A stretch of DNA of 64,000 bases from contig NZ_JBHSGG010000031.1 in the NCBI RefSeq assembly GCF_042654365.1, forward strand, positions 13,506-77,505. Reading direction: 5' to 3'. Below the pieces are notes generated by a model. It did not search any database. It was given only the letters and a program-made list of their open reading frames with translations, and was not told the DNA's origin. Every line of letters begins with the position of its first letter. Position 1 is the stretch's first letter. The stretch comes from Coralloluteibacterium thermophilum (GTDB taxonomy: Bacteria > Pseudomonadota > Gammaproteobacteria > Xanthomonadales > Xanthomonadaceae). Of the stretch, positions 37,683 through 45,827 are shown in pieces. A program made the position numbers and the translations under genes.

Positions 37683-38663
37683 CTACGGCAACCCCGCCGT
37701 CGAGCGCGCCTCCAGGCCCTTGAGCCATTCCTCGTCCGAGCCTTCCTCGATGCCCTCGAACAGGAAGGTCGAGAGGTAGCGTTCGCCGGTGTCGGGGATG
37801 GTGGCGAGGATGACGGTTCCCGGCGCGGCGTCGCGCGCGATCTCCAGCGCGGCGGCGAAGGTGGCGCCCGACGAGATGCCGCAGAAGATGCCCTCCTTCT
37901 GCGCGAGGGCGCGTGCGGTGTCGCGGGCGAGGACGTCGTCCACGGGCACGATGCGGTCGAAGACCGTGCGGTCCAGCACCTCGGGCAGGAAGTCCGGCGT
38001 CCAGCCCTGGATCTTGTGCGGCTTCCACTCGTTGCCGGACAGCAGTGCCGCCCCCGCAGGCTCGGTCACCGCGATCTTCAGGTCCGGCCGCGCGGCCTTG
38101 AGCACGCGGCCCGCGCCGGAGATGGTGCCGCCGGTGCCGTAGCCGGAGACGAACCAGTCCAGCCGCCGGCGGGCGAAGTCCTGCAGGATCTCCGGGCCGG
38201 TGGTCGCCGCGTGGAAGCGCGGGTTGGCCGGATTGGCGAACTGGTTGGCGAGGAAGGCGCCGTGCTTCTCCGCGAACGCCTTCGCGGCCCGCACCATGCC
38301 GGTGCCGCGCTCGGCGGCCGGGGTGAGGACGACCCTGGCGCCCAGCGCACGCATGAGCTTGCGGCGCTCCACCGAGAAGGTCTCGGTCATGAAGGCGACG
38401 AAGGGATAGCCGCGGGCGGCGGCGATGCCGGCCAGCGCGATGCCGGTGTTGCCCGACGTCGCCTCGACGATGGTCTGGCCGGGCTTCAGCGCGCCGCTGG
38501 CCTCCGCGTCCAGGACGATCGCCAGCGCCAGGCGGTCCTTCACCGACGACAGCGGATTGAAGTACTCCAGCTTCGCGTACATCTCCACGCCCTCGGGCGC
38601 GAGACGGTTGATGCGGACGATGGGGGTGTTGCCGACCGTTCCGAGGATGGAATCGTGGATCAT
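37683..38663 (-). CDS. cysK: cysteine synthase (O-acetylserine sulfhydrylase)
   Basis: This 326-residue PLP enzyme makes cysteine from O-acetylserine and sulfide. The Schiff-base Lys is in PLSSVKDRLAL (about residue 42). The substrate loop EATSGNTGIAL, the phosphate-binding GTGGTISGAGRVLK, and the C-terminal GISSGATFAAAL block are intact. A clear AAGGAG precedes the ATG at 38663. CysM-like use of thiosulfate cannot be excluded from these motifs. The 94-nt gap to rnt holds no gene. Confidence 0.92.
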   Translation of the reverse strand: MIHDSILGTVGNTPIVRINRLAPEGVEMYAKLEYFNPLSSVKDRLALAIVLDAEASGALKPGQTIVEATSGNTGIALAGIAAARGYPFVAFMTETFSVERRKLMRALGARVVLTPAAERGTGMVRAAKAFAEKHGAFLANQFANPANPRFHAATTGPEILQDFARRRLDWFVSGYGTGGTISGAGRVLKAARPDLKIAVTEPAGAALLSGNEWKPHKIQGWTPDFLPEVLDRTVFDRIVPVDDVLARDTARALAQKEGIFCGISSGATFAAALEIARDAAPGTVILATIPDTGERYLSTFLFEGIEEGSDEEWLKGLEARSTAGLP

Positions 38664-38757
38664 CGCAGGCTCCTTCGCGTGGCGGCGCACGGGGCGGGGA
38701 GCCCGAGTCTGCGACCGCGCTCCGCCGGGCGGCAAGCCGGTGCCTGGGATACAGCGA

Positions 38758-39420
38758 TCAGCCGGCGGGCGCGGGCACCGGGGCGGGCTGCAGCAGCAGG
38801 GCGCGGCTCATCGCCTGCCAGCGGTTGTGGACGGCGCAGAACAGCTCCGCGGTGCGCTCGACGTCGTAGACCGCCGAGTGCGCCTCGCTGGCGTTCCACT
38901 CCAGGCCCGCAGCCTGCACCGCCCGGCTGAGGACGGTCTGTCCGTAGGCGAGACCGGCCAGGGTGACGGTGTCGAACACGCTGAACGGGTGGAAGGGGCT
39001 GCGCTTGTGGCCGGTACGGCGGATGGCGGCGTTGAGCACGCCGATGTCGAAGTGGGCGTTGTGCCCGACCAGGATGGCGCGTTGGCAGCCGTGCTTCTTC
39101 ACCGCGGCACGGAGGGGCGCGAAGATGAGGTCGAGCGCCTCCTTCTCCGGCTTGGCGTCGCGGAAGGGATGCGTGGGGTCGATGCCCGTGATCTCGAGCG
39201 ACTTCGGGTCGAGCTCCGCGCCGGGGAAGGCCTCGACGTGCGTCGTCACCGTCGGTCCCGGGACCAGGTCCCCGCGGGCGTCCAGGTCGATCGGCACGGC
39301 GGCGATCTCGAGCAGGGCGTGCCGCTCGGGGTCGAAGCCGCCCGTCTCCACGTCGACGACGACGGGCAGGAAGCCACGGAAACGCGCCGCCATCGAGCGC
39401 GTCGGGGAGGTCTCGGTCAT
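38758..39420 (-). CDS. rnt: ribonuclease T
   Basis: This 220-residue DEDD-family 3'-5' exoribonuclease trims tRNA and other stable RNAs. Asp23 and Glu25 in VVDVETGGF form motif I, LVGHNAHFDIGVLNAA is motif II, and HSAVYDVERTAELF gives the His and Asp of motif III. Length and end are typical of RNase T rather than DnaQ. It lies alone between cysK and the pho/pst cluster. Confidence 0.94.
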   Translation of the reverse strand: MTETSPTRSMAARFRGFLPVVVDVETGGFDPERHALLEIAAVPIDLDARGDLVPGPTVTTHVEAFPGAELDPKSLEITGIDPTHPFRDAKPEKEALDLIFAPLRAAVKKHGCQRAILVGHNAHFDIGVLNAAIRRTGHKRSPFHPFSVFDTVTLAGLAYGQTVLSRAVQAAGLEWNASEAHSAVYDVERTAELFCAVHNRWQAMSRALLLQPAPVPAPAG

Positions 39421-39426
39421 GCGGCG

Positions 39427-39432
39427 AGAATA
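39427..39432 (-). promoter_or_regulatory. candidate leaderless -10 box for rnt (TATTCT)
   Basis: On -, TATTCT is followed by CGCCGC and then ATG: a 6-nt spacing that puts the start site at the initiation codon. No Shine-Dalgarno is visible. Confidence 0.45.
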
Positions 39433-39484
39433 GCACCGGGCCCGCGTGCCGCCGCCGTCGCGGCGGCCGGCGCGCAGCGGCGGT

Positions 39485-40177
39485 TCACCCGCCCGAGGTG
39501 CGGTCGAGCTTGGTCCGTTCCTGCCGCGGCGCCTCGCCGTGCACCACGTACCAGATGTTCTCGGCGATGTTGGTCGCGTGGTCGCCGATGCGCTCGATGT
39601 TCTTGGCCACGAACAGCAGGTGGATCGACGAGGAGATCATCCTCGGATCCTCGGCCATGTAGGTCAGCAGCTCGCGGAACAGCGCCGTGTACAGCGCGTC
39701 GAGCTCGGCGTCGCGCGCGCGCACGGCGGCGGCGACGTCGGCGTCCCGGTCGCGGTAGGCCTGCAGCACCTGCTCGAGCATCTCGATGGCGATCTCGGCC
39801 AGCGGGCCGAGGCCGCGCGCCTGCGGCGGCGGCGGGGTGAAGCCGAGGGCGACGGAGCGCTTGGCGACGTTGGCGGCGTAGTCGCCCACGCGCTCGATCG
39901 CCGATGCGATGCGCAGCGCCGCCAGGATCTCGCGGAGGTCGCGCGCCATCGGACCGTGCAGGGCCAACTGCACCACGTCCTCGCTGACCACCCGCTCGAG
40001 CTCGTCGATGTCGACGTCGCGGGCGATCACGCTCTCGGCGCTCGTCGCGTCGCGCCGCTGCAGCGCGACCATGGCCTCGCGCAGCTGCTCGATGGCGATC
40101 TCGCCCATGCGCACGATCTCGTCGGTGAGTCGTGCCAGTTCGTTGTCGTGGCTCTTCAAGATGTGCTCCTGGCCCAT
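39485..40177 (-). CDS. phoU: phosphate-specific transport regulator PhoU
   Basis: This 230-residue all-helical protein links the Pst transporter to the PhoR/PhoB switch. The two metal-binding E/DxxxD repeats are visible as IERVGDYAANVAK (about residues 93-105) and IERIGDHATNIAE (about 192-204). It is the last gene of the pst cluster, 16 nt after pstB. phoB/phoR are not in the window. Confidence 0.95.
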   Translation of the reverse strand: MGQEHILKSHDNELARLTDEIVRMGEIAIEQLREAMVALQRRDATSAESVIARDVDIDELERVVSEDVVQLALHGPMARDLREILAALRIASAIERVGDYAANVAKRSVALGFTPPPPQARGLGPLAEIAIEMLEQVLQAYRDRDADVAAAVRARDAELDALYTALFRELLTYMAEDPRMISSSIHLLFVAKNIERIGDHATNIAENIWYVVHGEAPRQERTKLDRTSGG

Positions 40178-40193
40178 CGGGGCGCTCCCGCGG

Positions 40194-41033
40194 TCAGCCG
40201 AAACGGCCCGTGATGTAGTCCTCGGTCTGCTGCTTCGCCGGACGACTGAAGAGTACGTCGGTGGGGCCGTGCTCGACCAGCTCGCCCAGGTACATGAAGG
40301 CGGTGTAGTCGGAGCAGCGCGCGGCCTGCTGCATGTTGTGGGTGACGATGGCGATGGTGTAGTCGCTCTTGAGCTCGGCGACGAGCTGTTCGATCTTGCC
40401 GGTCGCGATCGGGTCGAGCGCCGAGGTCGGTTCGTCGAACAGGATCACCTCCGGCCGCAGCGCCACCGCGCGCGCGATGCACAGGCGCTGCTGCTGGCCG
40501 CCGGACAGGCCCAGCGCGCTGCGCTTGAGCTTGTCCTTCACCTCGGGCCACAGCGCGGCCTGGTTCAGGGCCTGCTCGACGCGGTCGTCCAGCTCGCTGC
40601 GCTTGAGCTTCTCGTGGTGCTTCAGGCCGTAGGCGACGTTGTCGTAGATCGACATCGGGAACGGCACCGGCTTCTGGAACACCATGCCGACCTTGGAGCG
40701 CAGCCGGTTGAGCGGGTAGCGCGGGTCGAGGATGTTCTCGCCGTCGAGCAGGATCTCGCCTTCGGCGCGCTGGCCGGGGTAGATCGAGTAGATGCGGTTG
40801 AAGATGCGCAGCAGGGTCGACTTGCCGCAGCCGGACGGGCCGATCAGCGCGGTCACGCGCTTCTCCGGGATCGCCAGGTCGATGGTCTTGAGCGCTTGGA
40901 AGTCGCCGTAGTGGAAGGTGAGGCCGCGCGCGACCAGCTTGTCGCGGGTCTCGGCCTGCTCGCTCCTGCCCGGCAGCGCGCCGGCCATCGAGAGTCGGGT
41001 GTCCAGGGCGGGTTTCCGGTCGGATTCGGTCAC
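40194..41033 (-). CDS. pstB: phosphate ABC transporter ATP-binding protein PstB
   Basis: This 279-residue ATPase drives phosphate import. Walker A GPSGCGKS is at residues 65-72, signature LSGGQQQR and Walker B VILFDEP follow, then the switch His in VTHNMQQA. A non-conserved N-terminal extension of about 32 residues precedes the domain. The gene starts 16 nt after pstA. Confidence 0.96.
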   Translation of the reverse strand: MTESDRKPALDTRLSMAGALPGRSEQAETRDKLVARGLTFHYGDFQALKTIDLAIPEKRVTALIGPSGCGKSTLLRIFNRIYSIYPGQRAEGEILLDGENILDPRYPLNRLRSKVGMVFQKPVPFPMSIYDNVAYGLKHHEKLKRSELDDRVEQALNQAALWPEVKDKLKRSALGLSGGQQQRLCIARAVALRPEVILFDEPTSALDPIATGKIEQLVAELKSDYTIAIVTHNMQQAARCSDYTAFMYLGELVEHGPTDVLFSRPAKQQTEDYITGRFG

Positions 41034-41049
41034 GGGGAAGCGTTCGCTG

Positions 41050-41910
41050 TCAGTCGTTGGGGACGCGGTTGCGCAGCAGGATCAGGCGCGCGCAGAGGGA
41101 CAGCAGCAGGACGAAGACGGTCACCACGAAGGCGCCGGCCCAGGCCAGCTGGTTCCAGGAATGGAAGGGGCTCATGGCGTACTGGAAGATCACCATGGGC
41201 ACGTTCGCCATCGGCGCCATCAGGTCGGTGCTCCAGAACTGGTTGCTGTAGGCGGTGAACAGCAGCGGCGCGGTCTCGCCGGAGATGCGGGCCAGCGCCA
41301 GCAGCACGCCGGTGACGATGCCGGACATGGAGCCACGGTAGAGCACCTGCACGATGACTTTCCACTGCGGCACGCCGAGCGAGAGCGCGGCCTCGCGCAT
41401 CTGGGTCGGGACCAGGCGCAGCATCTCGTCGGTGGTGCGCACGATCACCGGCAGCGCGATGAAGGCCAGCGCGATGGCGCCGGCCAGCGCGGAGAAGTGG
41501 CCCATCTGCAGCACCACGATGGTGTACACGAACAGGCCCAGCACGATCGACGGCGCCGACAGCAGGATGTCGTTGACGAAGCGGATCGCCGCGCCGAGCT
41601 TGCGGTAGTTCGCGTACTCGGCGAGATAGGTGCCCGCGGCCACGCCGATGGGCGCGCCCAGCAGGATCGCCAGGGCGCAGATCACCGCGCTGCCGAAGAA
41701 GGCGTTGAGCAGGCCGCCGCGCTCGTTCGGCGGCGGCGTCATCATCGTGAAGAGGTCGGCGTTCATCGCGCCCAGCCCCTTCGTCAGCGTGGTCCACAGG
41801 ATCCACAGCAGGAAGAACAGGCCGAAGATCGCCGCGGCGACCGACAGCACCATCGCCACGGCGTTGACCAGCCGGCGGCGGCGGTAGAGCTTCTCGGCGT
41901 AGGCGCTCAT
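41050..41910 (-). CDS. pstA: phosphate ABC transporter permease PstA
   Basis: This 286-residue permease has six hydrophobic segments. The permease EAA-type loop is in REAALSLGVPQWKVIVQVLYRGSMSG (two parts). The start ATG at 41910 overlaps the pstC TGA (sequence TGATG), so the two are coupled. Upstream in-frame sequence belongs to pstC in another frame. Confidence 0.95.
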   Translation of the reverse strand: MSAYAEKLYRRRRLVNAVAMVLSVAAAIFGLFFLLWILWTTLTKGLGAMNADLFTMMTPPPNERGGLLNAFFGSAVICALAILLGAPIGVAAGTYLAEYANYRKLGAAIRFVNDILLSAPSIVLGLFVYTIVVLQMGHFSALAGAIALAFIALPVIVRTTDEMLRLVPTQMREAALSLGVPQWKVIVQVLYRGSMSGIVTGVLLALARISGETAPLLFTAYSNQFWSTDLMAPMANVPMVIFQYAMSPFHSWNQLAWAGAFVVTVFVLLLSLCARLILLRNRVPND

Positions 41911-42896
41911 CAGCGGCCCTCCCGGCGCTGCAGGCGCATCAGCATGAGCTTGGCGATCGACAGCACGATGAAGGTCAGCGCGAACAGGACGAAGCCGAGC
42001 GCGAGCAGGGTGGAGCGGTGCAGCGGGTCGACGGCCTCGGCGAACTCGTTGGCGATGGTCGCGGCGATGGACGTGCCCGGCTCCAGCAGCGAGGGCGAGA
42101 TGCGGTAGGCGTTGCCGATGACGAAGGTCACCGCCATGGTCTCGCCGAGCGCGCGGCCCAGGCCCAGGAAGATGCCGCCGATCACCGCCGACTTCGTGTA
42201 GGGCAGGACCACGTCCCAGACCACCTCCCAGGTGGTCGAGCCGAGCGCGTAGGAGGACTCCTTGAGGCGGGTCGGGACGGTCAGGAACACCTCGCGCATC
42301 ACCGAGGCGATGAAGGGGATCACCATCACCGCCAGCACCAGGCCGGCGGTGAGCATGCCGATGCCGAGCGGCGGGCCGCTGAACAGCAGGCCGATGCCGG
42401 GCACCTGGCCCAGCGAGTCGTTGATCCAGGGGTAGACGGTGCGCGACAGCACCGGCGCGAGCACGAACAGGCCCCACATGCCGTAGATGATCGACGGGAT
42501 GCCGGCGAGCAGCTCGATCGCGGTCCCGACCGGGGTGCGCATCCACGGCGGCGCGACCTCGGTGAGGAAGATGGCGATGCCGAAGCTGACCGGCACCGCG
42601 ATGACCATGGCGATGCCCGCCGACACCAGGGTGCCGAAGATGGGCACCAGCGCGCCGAACTCGCGCAGGGCGACGTTCCACTCGGCGGTGGTCAGGAACG
42701 CCCAGCCGAAGGTCGCGAACGCGTCGCGGCCGCCCCAGGCCATGGACAGCGCCGCGGCGACCAGCGAGACCAGGACGAACAGGCCCGCGGCCGTGAACAT
42801 CGCGCGGAACAGGCGATCGTTGCGGGTGTCGGCGCGGTCGCGCAGCGCGCGTTGCGGGTCCGGCGTGACGACGGCGAGTTCGGGCTGAGTGGCCAA
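41910..42896 (-). CDS. pstC: phosphate ABC transporter permease PstC
   Basis: This permease pairs with PstA; six hydrophobic segments and the conserved GIPSIIYGMWGLFVLAPVL and KESSYALGSTTWEVVWDVVLP blocks are clear. The start is uncertain: no in-frame ATG exists between the pstS stop and the first membrane segment. The TTG at 42896 gives a 328-residue protein beginning (M)ATQPELAVV and is my choice, but it lacks a Shine-Dalgarno. A longer reading from 43046 would overlap pstS by 53 nt and begin with a poly-Arg stretch that I regard as hairpin sequence. Confidence 0.9.
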   Translation of the reverse strand: MATQPELAVVTPDPQRALRDRADTRNDRLFRAMFTAAGLFVLVSLVAAALSMAWGGRDAFATFGWAFLTTAEWNVALREFGALVPIFGTLVSAGIAMVIAVPVSFGIAIFLTEVAPPWMRTPVGTAIELLAGIPSIIYGMWGLFVLAPVLSRTVYPWINDSLGQVPGIGLLFSGPPLGIGMLTAGLVLAVMVIPFIASVMREVFLTVPTRLKESSYALGSTTWEVVWDVVLPYTKSAVIGGIFLGLGRALGETMAVTFVIGNAYRISPSLLEPGTSIAATIANEFAEAVDPLHRSTLLALGFVLFALTFIVLSIAKLMLMRLQRREGR

Positions 42897-42952
42897 GGCG
42901 AGGAGGTCCCCGGATGTGCCGCGCCGCGGTGGCGGCTGGGTAACGGTCGTGT

Positions 42953-42979
42953 GCCGGCGGCGTCGTCGACGCCGCCGGC
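42953..42979 (-). other. 12-bp hairpin between pstS and pstC
   Basis: GCCGGCGGCGTC-GTC-GACGCCGCCGGC is a perfect 12-bp stem with a 3-nt loop and no T-run. It sits 15 nt after the pstS stop. Such hairpins often protect the upstream mRNA and lower downstream expression; that role is inferred. Confidence 0.72.
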
Positions 42980-42993
42980 GCGGATGCGCTGCG

Positions 42994-44103
42994 TCAGCGC
43001 GAGACGGTCTCGGCCCAGTAGGCCTCGATCTGCTGCACCAGCTCATCCGGCAGCGGGACGTAGTCGAGCGCTTCCGCCTGGGCGTCGCCGTTGGCGTAGA
43101 CCCAGGTGAAGAAGTCGAGCACGGCGCGCCCGCGGGCGGCGTCGCGCGGCTGCTTGTGGACCAGGATGAAGTTGGTCGCCGCGATCGGCCAGGACTGCTC
43201 GCCCGGCGCGTCGGTCATCACCAGGTGGAAGTCCTGCGCGTTCGCCCAGTCGGCGCTGGCGGCGGCAGCCTGGAAGCTCTCGCTGTTGGGCTCGACGAAG
43301 TTGCCGGCGCGGTTCTGCAGCGCGGTGTGGCTCATCTGGTTCTGCAGCGCGTAGGACAGCTCGACGTAGCCGATGCTGCCGCGCACCTGCTGCACGTAGG
43401 CCGCCACGCCCTCGTTGCCCTTGCCGCCGATGCCGGTCGGCCAGCGCACGCTGGTGCCTTCGCCCACCGAGGACTGCCAATCCGGGCTGACCTTGGAGAG
43501 GTAGTTCGCGAAGTTGAAGGTGGTGCCCGAGCCGTCCGAGCGGTGGACCACGGTGATGCGGCCGGCCGGGATCTGCACGCCCGGGTTGATCTCGGCGATG
43601 CGCGCGTCGCCCCAGTCGGTGATGCGGCCGAGGAAGATGTCGGCGAGGACCGCGCCGGTCAGCCTGAGCTGGCCCGGGGTGATGCCGTCGAGGTTGACGA
43701 CAGGCACCACGCCGCCGATGACCGACGGGAACTGGGCGAGGCCCGCGGCTTCGAGCTCGTCGGGCGGCAGCGGCGCGTCCGAGGAACCGAAGTCGACGGT
43801 GCCCGCCTTGATCTGGGCGATGCCGCCGCCCGAGCCGATCGACTGGTAGTTCACGCGGCTGCCGGTCGCGGCGGCGTAGTCGCTCGACCACCGCGACATG
43901 ACCGGGAAGACGAAGGAGGCGCCGGCGCCGGTGATCTGGGCGGTGACGCGGTCGCCGGTCGCGGCGTCCGCTGCGGGCGCGCCACCGGGCGCCGTGCCAG
44001 GGGTCGGCGCGCCGTCGTTGCCGGAGCAGGCCGTGACGGCCACCGCGGCGACGAGGGCGATCAGGGCGTGGCGAAGCGGGGCATGCGAAGCGGATGCGGG
44101 CAT
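42994..44103 (-). CDS. pstS: phosphate ABC transporter substrate-binding lipoprotein PstS
   Basis: This 369-residue protein captures phosphate in the periplasm. The signal ends in VAVTAC (lipidated Cys26) and a Gly/Ala/Pro linker follows. The binding domain begins ITGAGASFVFPVM, with the phosphate-binding loops in IGSGGGIAQIKAGTVDFGSSDAPL and VHRSDGSGTTFNFANYL. AGGAG is 7 nt before the ATG at 44103, deciding the start against an in-frame ATG at 44187. A Pho box lies about 82 nt upstream. It is the first gene of pstSCAB-phoU. Confidence 0.96.
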   Translation of the reverse strand: MPASASHAPLRHALIALVAAVAVTACSGNDGAPTPGTAPGGAPAADAATGDRVTAQITGAGASFVFPVMSRWSSDYAAATGSRVNYQSIGSGGGIAQIKAGTVDFGSSDAPLPPDELEAAGLAQFPSVIGGVVPVVNLDGITPGQLRLTGAVLADIFLGRITDWGDARIAEINPGVQIPAGRITVVHRSDGSGTTFNFANYLSKVSPDWQSSVGEGTSVRWPTGIGGKGNEGVAAYVQQVRGSIGYVELSYALQNQMSHTALQNRAGNFVEPNSESFQAAAASADWANAQDFHLVMTDAPGEQSWPIAATNFILVHKQPRDAARGRAVLDFFTWVYANGDAQAEALDYVPLPDELVQQIEAYWAETVSR

Positions 44104-44184
44104 GGAACACTCCTGGAGGGTCGGCGGTGCGGCCGGGGCGGACACAGCGCGTCCCGGAAGGATCGCGGTATGAGAAAACAGTTG

Positions 44185-44203
44185 CATGACAACTATGTGA
44201 CAG
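44185..44203 (-). promoter_or_regulatory. Pho box for pstS
   Basis: On -, CTGTCACATAGTTGTCATG gives half-sites CTGTCAC and TTGTCAT with a 4-bp spacer (6/7 matches each to CTGTCAT). TCTCAT, a 4/6 match to a -10 box, lies 10 bp downstream, the usual PhoB promoter geometry. Confidence 0.82.
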
Positions 44204-44224
44204 TGCCGTCCGGCCGCGGACGGG

Positions 44225-44243
44225 CTGTCATTTTCCGGTCATG
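44225..44243 (+). promoter_or_regulatory. second Pho box in opposite orientation
   Basis: CTGTCAT-TTTC-CGGTCAT (7/7 and 6/7 half-site matches) faces away from pstS, 21 bp upstream of the pstS box. No -10 box or + strand gene follows; element C1 begins at its edge. Confidence 0.65.
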
Positions 44244-44475
44244 GGGGCAGGGCTCAGGGCTCAGGGCGCAGGGCTGGGCGTACATGCGGATCGTGCGGAA
44301 AGGGTAGCGCGTCCGACACACGCCGCGCCCACCCTCCCAGCCCCAAGCCCCAAGCCCCAAGCCCCTAAGCCCCTAAGCCCCTAAGCCCCTAAGCCCCTAA
44401 GCCCAGAGCCCAGAGCCCAGAGCCCAGAGCCCAGAGCCCAGGGCCCAGGGCCCAGGGCCCAGGGGCCCAGCCCGC
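44244..44475. repeat. heptamer/octamer array element C1
   Basis: The left arm (44244-44279) holds AGGGCTC, AGGGCTC, AGGGCGC, AGGGCTG. After a core of about 60 nt, the right arm is a clean array. It has CCCCAAG x3 (44341-44361), CCCCTAAG x5 (44362-44401), CCCAGAG x5 (44402-44436) and CCCAGGG x4 (44437-44464). It abuts the oprP stop within about 8 nt. Confidence 0.92.
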
Positions 44476-44477
44476 TC

Positions 44478-45605
44478 TCACCAATGGAACTGCGCCCGGG
44501 CCTCCACGATGTTCGGGGCGTCGTCGATCCCGGCGCGGCGGCTGTCCACGGCGACGTAGTTCAACATCAGCTTGAAGTTGGACCGGAGGTACCAGTTCAC
44601 GCCCGCGGTGACGGCGTCGAAGGCGCCGCCGCGCACGGCGCCGTCGTCGAGGTCGATGCGGTCGTAGCGCAGGCCGAGCTGCCACAGGCCGCGCGCGGGC
44701 GCGTCGGGCTCGGGCGTGCTGGGCACGCCGTTGCGGTAGCTCCAGGTCTCGCCGGTGAGATTCCACAGGCCGCTGACGTACCAGCTGTCGCCGTCGAAGT
44801 CGTCGCCGTCGATGCCGTCCACGCGGGCCCGCATGTACTCCGCCTGCAGCTTGAACGGGCCGTGCACATACATGGACTCCAGGCCGAACGTCCGGATGTG
44901 GTCCGCCGCCAGTTCGCCGGTATCCACCAGCCGGGCGCCGGCGAGGTCCGCCTGCGGACGCGCGCGCAGGCGGATGACGTCGCCGGGCGCCTGGAACCGC
45001 ACCGCGGAGACGCCGAGGTGGAGGATGTGGCCGGTGGCGTTCATGGGCGCCCAGGTGAAGCGCGCGCCGTAGCCGTTGCCCTCGGCCTGGTCCCGCGTGA
45101 GCTCGCGCCCGAACGCGCTCGCGGTGAGGGTCCACGCATCGCCCGAGGTGTCGTAGGCCACGCCCAGGCGGCGCGCGACGCCGAAGGTGTTGGTGGCGGC
45201 GGCCTTGGAGATGAAGTCGTTGTGCCGCGTGCTGGACAGCTCTTCCAGGCTGTTGGGCTGCTTGTACTGGCCGATGCGCAGGCCGCCGTCGCCGATGCGC
45301 CAGCGGATGTTGTTGTCGAGGAACCTGTCGGCCTTGGCGTCGTAGCCGAGCACCCAGCCGTGGTTCGCCGCCTCGCCCTTGAGCACCAGCTCGGCGCGGC
45401 GCAGCTCGTAGTCCTTGTTCCTGCCGTTGTCGCCCGAGGCGAGGTCGAGCACGTCGCTGTCGTACCAGTTGGCGTCCGCCTGGAGGAGGCCCTCGAAGGC
45501 GATCTCAGTGCCGCCGATCGTGTCGATGACGACCGCGGCGTGGGCGGGGGCGTCCGCGACGGCGAGAGCCAGCACGGCAACGGCGAAGGCGGGGCGGCGG
45601 AACAT
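44478..45605 (-). CDS. oprP: phosphate-selective porin (OprP/OprO family)
   Basis: This 375-residue outer-membrane beta-barrel admits phosphate or polyphosphate. The signal peptide is about 23 residues, ending APAHA. The mature part shows alternating aromatic strand patterns (FEGLLQADANWYDSD, YELRRAELVLKG, WRIGDGGLRIGQYKQP) and NWYLRSNFKLMLNYVAVD near the end. It terminates with Phe-His-Trp, an aromatic end compatible with BAM assembly. I start at 45605, just ahead of the signal peptide; the in-frame extension to 45716 runs through the Pho box. The gene is in the same direction as pstS but separated by element C1 and Pho boxes. Confidence 0.9.
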   Translation of the reverse strand: MFRRPAFAVAVLALAVADAPAHAAVVIDTIGGTEIAFEGLLQADANWYDSDVLDLASGDNGRNKDYELRRAELVLKGEAANHGWVLGYDAKADRFLDNNIRWRIGDGGLRIGQYKQPNSLEELSSTRHNDFISKAAATNTFGVARRLGVAYDTSGDAWTLTASAFGRELTRDQAEGNGYGARFTWAPMNATGHILHLGVSAVRFQAPGDVIRLRARPQADLAGARLVDTGELAADHIRTFGLESMYVHGPFKLQAEYMRARVDGIDGDDFDGDSWYVSGLWNLTGETWSYRNGVPSTPEPDAPARGLWQLGLRYDRIDLDDGAVRGGAFDAVTAGVNWYLRSNFKLMLNYVAVDSRRAGIDDAPNIVEARAQFHW

Positions 45606-45654
45606 GGGCGGGGCCTGTGTGGTGGCGGGTTGGAGGCGAAATTGCTGCTGGAGA

Positions 45655-45672
45655 ATGACTGCTACATGACAA
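45655..45672 (-). promoter_or_regulatory. Pho box for oprP
   Basis: On -, TTGTCAT-GTAG-CAGTCAT matches two Pho half-sites (6/7 each) 50 nt before the oprP ATG. The -10 box that should follow is weak (CAATTT at 10 bp). Confidence 0.75.
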
Positions 45673-45755
45673 CCTGCCGGAATATTTCTTGAATGTGACC
45701 AGCTGCGGGCCGGCATGCCACATTCCGGCGCGACGGCCGCTGGCGGAGGACGCGG

Positions 45756-45773
45756 TTGTCAGTGCATCGTCAT
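45756..45773 (+). promoter_or_regulatory. possible Pho box for the dioxygenase gene
   Basis: TTGTCAG-TGCA-TCGTCAT on + has 5/7 and 5/7 half-site matches with the correct 4-bp spacer, 54 nt before the dioxygenase ATG. The downstream -10 (TCTGCT) is poor. Confidence 0.45.
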
Positions 45774-45827
45774 GGAAGCGACATCTGCTGCCCGCAGCCT
45801 CGTCGCCAGCAACCAGGACTGTTCCGC

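Noticed and set aside
42897..43046. pstC starting with the ATG at 43046
   Set aside because: It would overlap pstS by 53 nt and begin with an Arg-rich run encoded by the intercistronic hairpin.
44341..44464. CRISPR array
   Set aside because: The repeats are 7-8 bp direct tandem units with no spacers and no cas genes nearby.
45606..45716. Longer oprP starting at 45716
   Set aside because: The extension covers the Pho box and lacks a signal peptide; the signal peptide begins at the ATG at 45605.
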